A stretch of DNA of 7,682 nt from Pseudomonadota bacterium (GTDB taxonomy: Bacteria > Myxococcota_A > UBA796 > SXON01). A program made the position numbers and the translations under genes. Of this stretch, positions 1-5,278 are shown piece after piece; the stretch's first letter is position 1, and each line of letters begins with the position of its first letter. The notes under the pieces are model-generated. The model saw nothing but the letters and a program-made list of their open reading frames with translations, made no database searches and had not been told where the DNA came from. Location of the stretch: contig SXOM01000505.1 in assembly GCA_005776735.1 (NCBI GenBank), forward strand, positions 1-7,682. The letters are read 5' to 3'.

Positions 1-553
1 CACCACCATCGAGAAGCGGGCGATCTTCTTCAAGCGGCTCGCACCGCTCCTGGAGTTCGGCCGGGAGCGCTCGGCCATCGACCTGTCCAAGGTCACGCTC
101 ACCCACCACGCCCTGAAGAAGCAGGGCAAGGTGGTGCTGCCGCTCGGGTTGGGGCAGTCCCCCAAGCTCGACCCGCTCACGGAGGCGGGCACCGGGTTCG
201 TCCGCGAGCCCGAGCGGGCCTACCTGCGCGAGCTGATCGAGAAGGTGAACGCTCTCTTCGAGGGGGAGCTGACGGACGAGGACAAGCTCGTCTACGTCAA
301 CCAGGTGCTGCTCGGGAAGCTCCTGGAGTCCGAGACGCTGATCCAGCAGGCGACGAGCAACTCGAAGGAGCAGTTCGCCAGCTCGCCCGACCTGAAGTCG
401 GAGGTGCTCATCGCGATCATGAGCGAGCTCGACGCCGACAAAGCCATGAGCACGCAGGCGCTCAACTCGCCGGCCATCCGCGCGGCGCTGACGGACCTCC
501 TGCTGAACTACTCGGGGCTGTGGGAGGGCTTGCGGGCGCGGGGGCGCGCGTGA
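1..553 (+). CDS. hsdR: Type I restriction endonuclease subunit R, C-terminal fragment
   Basis: Only the last 183 codons are present; the frame is open from base 2, and the 5' part lies outside the window. HsdR is the ATP-dependent translocase and nuclease subunit of type I restriction complexes (HsdR2M2S). The visible part is the C-terminal helical region (EcoR124_C type) that docks HsdR onto the methyltransferase core, not the nuclease or helicase motifs. Recognisable stretches, in order, are IDLSKVTLTHHAL, a region of the type AYLRELIEKVNALFEGELTD, LVYVNQVLLGKLLESETL, KEQFASSPDLKSEV, and the terminal block containing MSTQALNS. This string of motifs is very characteristic of the IC/EcoR124-like HsdR C-terminus. 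The gene ends in TGA and converges on the receptor gene with only 21 bases between stops; I see no stem-loop terminator there. hsdM and hsdS would be expected upstream. An internal GTG at 131 is not a real start, because homology to the family continues upstream of it. Confidence 0.9.
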   Translation, partial: TTIEKRAIFFKRLAPLLEFGRERSAIDLSKVTLTHHALKKQGKVVLPLGLGQSPKLDPLTEAGTGFVREPERAYLRELIEKVNALFEGELTDEDKLVYVNQVLLGKLLESETLIQQATSNSKEQFASSPDLKSEVLIAIMSELDADKAMSTQALNSPAIRAALTDLLLNYSGLWEGLRARGRA

Positions 554-574
554 CGGCGGTGCGAAGACCTCCGG

Positions 575-2641
575 TCAGGGCTTCTCGGGCCGCGGCTCCA
601 GGCCCCACTCGGCGCGGGCGCCGAGCAGCGGGATGAAGACCGGTCCGCTGACCTCGCCGACGTCGTCGTAGTCGTAGTTCCACGCGACGTACATCACGTT
701 GCTGCCCGGTGGCACCAACCACAGCTCGCTGTAGAGCGCGAGGCTCCAGGTGCGGAAGCGGAAGTCTTTCTGGACGTGGACGTCGATCTTCTGGAACGGG
801 GGCAGGCGCTCGGCGTTGGGCTCGCCGAACACGGGCGTGTAGCTGTCGTCGGCCGCCTGGTAGGTGCCGTCGACCACCGGGGTGTACGGCAGGCCTTCGC
901 TCGCGCGGTAGCGCAGCCCGACGTTCCACGTCGGCGCGAAGCTCCAGCTCCCGATGAGGTTGAACGCCCAGGGCTGATCGTAGTCGTACAGGTGGCCGTC
1001 CCGTTCGCTGCGGCCGAGGGTGACCCCCAACGACGCGAAGAAGACCTGGCGGATGCGGTACCGGGTCTCGAGCTCGACCCCGTAGGCGACCCCCTCGACT
1101 CCCCCCTGGGGGGCCACGCCAGGGTCGATCTCCACGAGCTCCTCGCCGAGCTTGCCCCACACATCGAGCGCCAGCTCCCAACGGCCGGCGATCGCGTAGT
1201 CGAAGCCGAGCGCGGCCTGGCGGGAGCGAGCCGCGCCGAGGTCCGGGTTGCCGACCTCGGGCGCCATCCACACCGCCTGCGGGAACTGGGAGTACTGGCC
1301 GACCGCGATGCGGAGCTGCTCGTCGGCGCCGATCTTCCAGCGGGCGTTGAACCGGGGGTCGACCGCGGCTTCGCCGGTGAGCGTGTCGCCGTCCACGCGC
1401 ACGCCGGGCACGAACCGGAACTTGCCCGCCGTGAAGATGCCCTCGGCGTAGGCCCCGGCGATCACGCGGTCGACATGACCGCTCGTCGCGACCCCGCGCT
1501 CCAAAAGGGCGCTCTCCCGGGCGACCTCGGGCCACGAGCGGTCGGTCTGGACCTCGAGCGTGAGCCCCTCGTACCGCGCTTCGACGCCCGCGCTGAGCTG
1601 GAGCCACGGCCGGACCAGGAAGGTGGCGTCTTCGCGGAGCTGGATGCGCAGCAGGTCCTCTTCGTCGGACGCCGCGGGGAGCACGCTGTCCACCGAGTAG
1701 CCCGTCAACGCCAGCGCCCCTTCGAACCGGGTGGTCCCGACGAGGTGGCGGTGCGTGAGCTGCCCGATGTCGTACCGCTTGGCATACTCGAGGCCCGGGT
1801 TGACCTCCTGCTCCCACGCATCGAGGAGCGTCGGCTCGCCCGCGTACCGCGTGTAGCTGTCGGCCGCGCCAAAACCGGTGAGCGCCCAGCGAACCTCCGA
1901 GCTCGGGGCGTACTCCAGGCGCGCGTACCAGTCGGAGAAGATCGGGAACGCGGTGTATTGGGGGTCGTCGCGGGTGACGAGGTCCAGGTAGCTGCGCCGG
2001 GCGCTCGCCCGCAGCGTCCAGTCGTCGCCGCTGGGCAAGGCGAGCTCCGCGCCCGCCATCACGAAGTTGGCGTTGGCGCTGGCGCGCGGCCGATCGGGCC
2101 GGGTCCACGTGCTGCGGGTGTCGACGATGCCGCCGGTGGCGTTGCCCCACCCGGCGCCAAAGGTGCTCGGGTAGAACTGGAGCTCGTCGAGCAGGCGGGC
2201 GGGCAGGACCGAGCTGTAGCCGTTGAAGTGGTACAGGTACGGGAGCTCGATTCCGTCGAGCAGATAGCGGGTCTCGTAGGGGTCGGAACCACGCACCGCG
2301 AGGTCGCCGGCGGTCGGCGAATACTCGGGGGTGAGCGCCACGCCCGGGAGCGCCTGGACCAGCCGCACCGCGTCCTCGAACGTGCCGGGGGTCAACAACA
2401 CCCGCTCCCGGTCGAGCGTGTGTTCGGAGACGACCGGCGCGTCGCGACGGGCCTCGACGACCACCTCGTAGGTGCCCTCCTGGCTGGCCGTCTGGTCTTC
2501 GGCGTCGGCCGCCGGGGACACGGGGCCCGCCGCGGCGGGCGCGGGCGGGGCGTCGGCGGCAGGTGGCGCGGGCGGCGTCTCCGGCGGCGGCCACGGGGCG
2601 GGGTCGTCGGCCCAGGCGGCCGCGAGGAGCAGCACGATCAC
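575..2641 (-). CDS. TonB-dependent outer-membrane receptor (688 aa)
   Basis: This is an outer-membrane beta-barrel receptor that imports a ligand using TonB/ExbBD energy; the substrate is unknown. The GTG start at 2641 is chosen because it overlaps the TGA of the upstream lipoprotein gene (GTGA) and begins a hydrophobic signal peptide (IVLLLAAAWA, cleavage near residue 11). Residues about 14-47 are Pro/Ala-rich. A TonB-box-like segment, YEVVVEARRD, follows at 58-67. The plug domain spans about 70-178, with the typical LPGV (98-101), VRGSDPYETRYLLDGIEL (116-133) and GAGWGNATGGIVDTRS (162-177). The rest (about 180-688) has the alternating aromatic pattern of a 22-strand barrel, ending in a strand around PLLGARAEWGL. 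Length is normal for the family. The open frame runs further upstream to 3622, but that part is antisense to the lipoprotein's codons and is a shadow. It is probably co-transcribed and translationally coupled with the lipoprotein. There are no His-rich loops of the ZnuD kind. The family call is firm; ligand unknown. Confidence 0.92.
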   Translation of the reverse strand: MIVLLLAAAWADDPAPWPPPETPPAPPAADAPPAPAAAGPVSPAADAEDQTASQEGTYEVVVEARRDAPVVSEHTLDRERVLLTPGTFEDAVRLVQALPGVALTPEYSPTAGDLAVRGSDPYETRYLLDGIELPYLYHFNGYSSVLPARLLDELQFYPSTFGAGWGNATGGIVDTRSTWTRPDRPRASANANFVMAGAELALPSGDDWTLRASARRSYLDLVTRDDPQYTAFPIFSDWYARLEYAPSSEVRWALTGFGAADSYTRYAGEPTLLDAWEQEVNPGLEYAKRYDIGQLTHRHLVGTTRFEGALALTGYSVDSVLPAASDEEDLLRIQLREDATFLVRPWLQLSAGVEARYEGLTLEVQTDRSWPEVARESALLERGVATSGHVDRVIAGAYAEGIFTAGKFRFVPGVRVDGDTLTGEAAVDPRFNARWKIGADEQLRIAVGQYSQFPQAVWMAPEVGNPDLGAARSRQAALGFDYAIAGRWELALDVWGKLGEELVEIDPGVAPQGGVEGVAYGVELETRYRIRQVFFASLGVTLGRSERDGHLYDYDQPWAFNLIGSWSFAPTWNVGLRYRASEGLPYTPVVDGTYQAADDSYTPVFGEPNAERLPPFQKIDVHVQKDFRFRTWSLALYSELWLVPPGSNVMYVAWNYDYDDVGEVSGPVFIPLLGARAEWGLEPRPEKP

Positions 2642-3474
2642 GGGAGCACCTCGGCGTCGACGCGCACGCGGGCCCCGAGCACGTCGTTGAGGCCACAGCG
2701 GCGCTCGACCACGGCGTCGGGATCCCAGACCCCGCCGTCGTCGCCACACACCGCGTCGAGCGCGGTGCCGTCGTCCACCAGGACGTTGCTCAGCGCGAAG
2801 CCGGCCAGGCCGGGGTCGGACACCACGTCGGCCTGCACGCGGACGGGCCCGGCGGCGAGCTGCGCGGCGAACGGGAACCGGCGGTTCCCGACGGCGAGGA
2901 ACGGCCCTTCCACACCCACCACGACGTCGAGCGTGGTCCACCCGTTTCCGCCTTCGCCGTCGAGCCACAGCGCGACCACCGGCCACACGCCCTCGCCGGG
3001 GGCGGTGAACTCGACGGTGTCGGACGCGACCTCCTCCAGCTCGCCCGCGGGCGCCATCCAGCGCACCCGCTCCGCGCCGGGGACCTCCAACTCCAGGGTG
3101 GCCACGTCGCCGTCGACCACGACGTAGGGACGCTCGGGCTCTGCGACCGCCGCGCCCGCGCCCCAGTCCAGGCTCCCGGCCTCGGTGGCACCGCTGGACG
3201 CGGTGACCGTGAGCTCGGCCGCGCCGGGGCCGTCCAGGCGACAGTCGACCGCGCAGCGGGCGTCGCCGCCCCATTCGCGGGCAGGGGCGGCGGCGCTCCA
3301 CGCCTCGGCGCCGTCCCACACATAGGCGCCGAGCACCCCGTCGGCGTCGGCCCGCATCCCGACGATCCGCAGGTCGACGAGGTCGTGGCGGTCGGTCGGA
3401 AAGGGCTCCAGGCAGCCGAGGAGGAGGAAGGCGAGCACACCCGGGCGGTAACCCACACCCAACCCCACGCTCAC
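2638..3474 (-). CDS. Putative outer-membrane lipoprotein paired with the TonB receptor
   Basis: I recognise no named family. The N-terminus carries a type II (lipoprotein) signal: hydrophobic VLAFLLLGC with lipobox L18-L19-G20-C21, so the mature protein should be lipid-anchored at Cys21. After the anchor comes VDLRIVGMRADADG, a pattern common just after the anchor in large-genome deltaproteobacterial lipoproteins. The remainder (to residue 278) is beta-rich and Ig-like in appearance, with no transmembrane segment. Two Cys pairs (C74/C78 and C243/C260) could form disulfides, as expected in the periplasm or at the surface. The given GTG at 3474 is the longest start. A GTG at codon 7 (base 3456) has a better G-rich stretch upstream (GTGGGG) and still leaves an Arg before the hydrophobic core, so it may be the true start. 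The stop overlaps the receptor's GTG by 4 bases, which suggests coupled expression. A plausible role is as an accessory surface or periplasmic lipoprotein of the receptor (a ligand-capture partner); this is inferred from context only. Confidence 0.8.
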   Translation of the reverse strand: MSVGLGVGYRPGVLAFLLLGCLEPFPTDRHDLVDLRIVGMRADADGVLGAYVWDGAEAWSAAAPAREWGGDARCAVDCRLDGPGAAELTVTASSGATEAGSLDWGAGAAVAEPERPYVVVDGDVATLELEVPGAERVRWMAPAGELEEVASDTVEFTAPGEGVWPVVALWLDGEGGNGWTTLDVVVGVEGPFLAVGNRRFPFAAQLAAGPVRVQADVVSDPGLAGFALSNVLVDDGTALDAVCGDDGGVWDPDAVVERRCGLNDVLGARVRVDAEVLP

Positions 3475-3501
3475 CGCCGCTGACCGGGCGTTGACGATGC
3501 G

Positions 3502-3513
3502 GTGACGGCCGTG
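3502..3513. promoter_or_regulatory. Operator-like element A (upstream copy)
   Basis: GTGACGGCCGTG contains the 8-base palindrome ACGGCCGT. It matches element B at 3618-3629 (GTCACGGCCGAC) at 9 of 12 positions. Its position upstream of folE2 and near the lipoprotein start would suit an operator. The match could be chance in DNA this GC-rich. Confidence 0.25.
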
Positions 3514-3606
3514 GGCGTGGACTTCCGCACCCGCGGTGTGCGCCCCGGTGGCGACGCGGCGCGTTCGCGCCTCCCCGCGCCTCGGGACGGGCCCGTCGCG
3601 CCGCCC

Positions 3607-3635
3607 TTGACGCTTCTGTCACGGCCGACTATCGC
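3607..3635 (+). promoter_or_regulatory. sigma70-like promoter of folE2, probably leaderless
   Basis: TTGACG (3607-3612) is followed by a 17-base spacer (3613-3629) and TATCGC (3630-3635). The -35 matches the consensus at 5 of 6 positions, and the -10 keeps the key T, A and T at its first three positions. Only six bases separate the -10 from the ATG at 3642, so transcription should start at or next to the A of the start codon. No Shine-Dalgarno sequence precedes the ATG. Both facts fit a leaderless mRNA. Confidence 0.6.
3618..3629. promoter_or_regulatory. Operator-like element B in the folE2 promoter spacer
   Basis: GTCACGGCCGAC lies between the -35 and -10 of the folE2 promoter, where a bound repressor would block RNA polymerase. 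It resembles element A (9 of 12 positions). The HTH domain fused to FolE2 is an obvious candidate ligand, but this is speculation. Confidence 0.25.
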
Positions 3636-3641
3636 GGCGCC

Positions 3642-4784
3642 ATGAACTCCGTCCCCATCCGCGACCTGCTCCCCGACCACGCCAGCCACGCCGACGACCG
3701 GGGCATCCCGCTCGACCGGGTGGGGATTCGCGGCTTACGTTGGCCGGTGACGGTGTGGGACCGCCAGAACCGGGCGCAGCCGGTGGTGGCCGAGATCGAC
3801 GCCACGGTGAGCCTGCCCGGCGACGTCAAGGGCACGCACATGTCGCGGTTCGTGGAGGTGCTCGGGAGTGTCCGCGGCGAACTCTCGTTGCATACCCTGC
3901 CTGAGTTGTGTTCGCAGATCCAGGGTCGGCTGGGTGCGGATCGGGTGCAGCTCGACGTGCGCTTTCCGTACTTCATGGAGCGGTTGGCGCCGGTGAGTCG
4001 TGTGGCGTCTTTGATGGAGTACGGCGCGGCGTTCCATGCGCGCAAGGACGGCGACACGTTCGACTTCGTGTTGGAGGTGCGTGTTCCGGTCACGACGCTG
4101 TGTCCGTGCAGCAAGGCGATCAGCGAGCGCGGGGCGCACAACCAGCGGTCCTGGGTGGACGTCTGGGTTCGGAGCACCGAGTTCTTGTGGATCGAGGACG
4201 TGGTGGAGGCGGTCGAGGCGTGCGCGTCGTCGCCGTTGTATGCGCTGCTCAAGCGCGAGGACGAGAAGTGGGTGACCGAGCAGGCCTACGACAACCCGCG
4301 CTTCGTCGAGGACTTGATCCGCGAGGTCACCGCTGCGTTGCGGCCGCGCGCGACGTGGTTGCGGGTGAGTGTCGAGAACGTGGAGAGCATCCACAACCAC
4401 AGCGCGTGGGCCACGCTGGAGTGGCCGGCACCCTCCGCGATGCAGGATTCGGCCACGATTTTGGGGCAGGGGGGCTCCGCCCCCCCGCAACGCCCCCCCG
4501 CGGAGGTCCGGCCGGTTCCGTTCGGGGTGTGGCTCGCCGAGCGGCGCGCGGCCTTCCGTTGGTCGCAGTCGCAGCTCGCCGCCCGGCTCGGCATCAGCCC
4601 TTCGCTGTTGAGCAAGGTCGAGAGCGGCGAGCGGCAACTGGCATCGGAGCGGTTCGCCGCGTTGGCGGAGGCGTTCGGGGAGACGGAGGCGTCTGTCGCG
4701 ATCCGCGCGGGCACGCTCCCGCCGACGCTGCTCGCGCGCGTCCAGGCGGACCCGGAGGGGTTCCTCCGCTGGGCGGAAGGGTAG
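3642..4784 (+). CDS. folE2: FolE2-type GTP cyclohydrolase I fused to an XRE helix-turn-helix domain (380 aa)
   Basis: Residues 1 to about 264 form a complete GCYH-IB (FolE2) enzyme, which converts GTP to 7,8-dihydroneopterin triphosphate, the entry step for folate and for queuosine/preQ0. Visible hallmarks are DIPLDRVGI-like RGIPLDRVGIRG (20-31), LPGDVKGTHMSRF (58-70), the catalytic LCPCSKAIS (153-161, with C154 and C156), GAHNQRS (164-170) and the distal ENVESIHNHSAW (245-256). The family normally ends near here. A linker (265-290) rich in Gly, Pro and Gln follows, then an XRE/Cro-like HTH domain at about 294-356: WLAERRAAF, SQSQLAARLGISPSLLSKVESGERQLASE (308-336), and a tail with AGTLPPTLLARV of the kind seen in stand-alone XRE regulators. 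The ATG is preceded by a promoter, not an RBS. The middle of the gene uses more T-ending and TTG codons than its neighbours. The two domains are in one frame with no stop between. The catalytic call is firm; what the HTH does is unknown. Confidence 0.95.
   Translation: MNSVPIRDLLPDHASHADDRGIPLDRVGIRGLRWPVTVWDRQNRAQPVVAEIDATVSLPGDVKGTHMSRFVEVLGSVRGELSLHTLPELCSQIQGRLGADRVQLDVRFPYFMERLAPVSRVASLMEYGAAFHARKDGDTFDFVLEVRVPVTTLCPCSKAISERGAHNQRSWVDVWVRSTEFLWIEDVVEAVEACASSPLYALLKREDEKWVTEQAYDNPRFVEDLIREVTAALRPRATWLRVSVENVESIHNHSAWATLEWPAPSAMQDSATILGQGGSAPPQRPPAEVRPVPFGVWLAERRAAFRWSQSQLAARLGISPSLLSKVESGERQLASERFAALAEAFGETEASVAIRAGTLPPTLLARVQADPEGFLRWAEG
4469..4499. repeat. G/C palindrome and homopolymer runs in the folE2 linker
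   Basis: GGGGGGC (4469-4475), a TCC loop and GCCCCCC (4479-4485) form a perfect 7-bp hairpin inside the coding sequence. The block contains runs of six G (4469-4474), seven C (4480-4486) and seven C (4493-4499). It encodes the low-complexity linker GQGGSAPPQRPPAE between the enzyme and HTH domains. It looks like a short palindromic repeat of the type often dispersed in GC-rich genomes; whether it recurs elsewhere cannot be seen here. Confidence 0.65.
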
Positions 4785-4804
4785 GCGCCGCGCCGCGCCG
4801 CCCG

Positions 4805-5179
4805 CTACGCCTCGCGCCCCGCGGCGAGCAGCTTCTGCAGATCGCCGCTCGCGAGCAGCTTCTTCGCGTCGGAGCCGCCGCCGACCAGCTTCCCCTGCAC
4901 GAACACCATCGGGAACGTCGGCCAGCCGGCCCAGAGCTTGATCGCCAGGCGGCGGCGCCACCCGACGACGTAGTTTCCGTACTCCAGGTACCGGTGCGCG
5001 ATCCCCGCTTCGGTGAGCGCCCGGCGAGCCGACTTCACCGCCATGTTCCACGCCATCCCGACCACGACGACGGGCTCGGTCTGCACGGCGGTGACGACCT
5101 CGTCGAGCGTCTCGCGATGGAACCGCTCCTGGGCGGTGAGGGCAGCGGGCGTGGGGGCAGGACGGGCAGGGTAGCTCAT
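4805..5179 (-). CDS. Glutaredoxin-fold protein lacking any cysteine (124 aa)
   Basis: The protein has the glutaredoxin/monothiol-Grx layout. It starts with a helical N-terminus (QERFHRETLDEVVTAVQTE), then strand VVVVGM (37-42), the active-site loop region and helix AWNMAVKSARRALTEAG, and a second strand with YLEYG. Next is a basic insert GWRRRLAIKLWAGW, then the cis-proline motif WPTFPMVFV, and the glutathione-binding GGGSD followed by a helix (KKLLASGDLQKLL). In catalytic members the loop carries CPYC or CGFS; here the aligned bases encode N-M-A-V, and the whole protein has no Cys. The fold, cis-Pro and GSH-site motifs are kept, so it could bind glutathione or a partner protein but cannot do thiol redox chemistry. 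The ATG at 5179 fits the family N-terminus. It converges on folE2 with 20 bases between stops and no clear terminator. The upstream neighbour (minus strand) ends about 100 bases away, so it probably has its own promoter. Confidence 0.8.
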   Translation of the reverse strand: MSYPARPAPTPAALTAQERFHRETLDEVVTAVQTEPVVVVGMAWNMAVKSARRALTEAGIAHRYLEYGNYVVGWRRRLAIKLWAGWPTFPMVFVQGKLVGGGSDAKKLLASGDLQKLLAAGREA

Positions 5180-5198
5180 GCCGCGGCGGCTATCCCGG
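5180..5198 (-). promoter_or_regulatory. CCGGGATAGCC element immediately before the glutaredoxin-like ATG
   Basis: On the coding strand CCGGGATAGCC occupies the positions 19 to 9 bases before the ATG. The same 11 bases stand at exactly the same distance before queD. On the plus strand it contains CTATCCCGG, close to the CTATCGCGG at the folE2 start. It could be a -10 region for a leaderless mRNA or a protein-binding site. No RBS is visible. Confidence 0.35.
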
Positions 5199-5201
5199 CC
5201 G

Positions 5202-5239
5202 GCGGGCGACCGGCCCGCGCCGGGGGCGCGTTGCGCGCC
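5202..5239. other. Two short G/C hairpins in the gap between PEGA-like and glutaredoxin-like genes
   Basis: GCGGGC-GACCG-GCCCGC (5202-5218) and GGCGCG-TTG-CGCGCC (5225-5239) can each form a 6-bp stem. Neither is followed by a T-run on either strand, so they are not standard intrinsic terminators, though one could still end the queD operon or be chance in such GC-rich DNA. The second resembles the palindrome at 3558-3571. Confidence 0.35.
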
Positions 5240-5278
5240 AGACCCCGCACGCTTCGCGCCCGGTCGCGGCGCAACGCC

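Larger units (their letters stand above)
3475..3641. other. Divergent intergenic region between lipoprotein gene and folE2
   Basis: 167 bases between two divergent starts. It holds the folE2 promoter (3607-3635), two related 12-base elements sharing the core ACGGCCG (3502-3513 and 3618-3629), and a perfect short palindrome GGCGCG-TT-CGCGCC (3558-3571). I could not identify a convincing -35/-10 pair for the leftward lipoprotein gene. The short open frames across this region are shadows. Confidence 0.7.

Noticed and set aside
554..574. Bidirectional terminator between hsdR and the receptor gene
   Set aside because: Only a 4-base GACC/GGTC match near 566-576 and no T-run; too weak to call.
462..2747. 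Long minus-strand open frame overlapping the receptor
   Set aside because: It is a different frame of the receptor's own strand, dominated by Arg/Ala/Pro, with no family motifs; the receptor frame has a clear plug, barrel and signal peptide.
776..3127. Very long plus-strand open frame (783 codons) across the receptor and lipoprotein region
   Set aside because: It is antisense to two well-supported genes, is Arg/Pro/Gly-rich with no domain, and arises because stop codons are rare in GC-rich DNA.
3475..3641. Zur box between the receptor unit and folE2
   Set aside because: No AT-rich inverted repeat of the Zur type is visible.
4527..4784. HTH domain as a separate gene starting at the internal GTG (4527)
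   Set aside because: The frame is continuous with FolE2 and I see no RBS before that GTG. Internal initiation cannot be excluded but is not supported.
4785..4804. GCCGC-rich direct repeat between the converging folE2 and glutaredoxin-like stops
   Set aside because: Three overlapping GCCGC units in 20 bases of GC-rich spacer; likely low complexity, no stem-loop with T-run.
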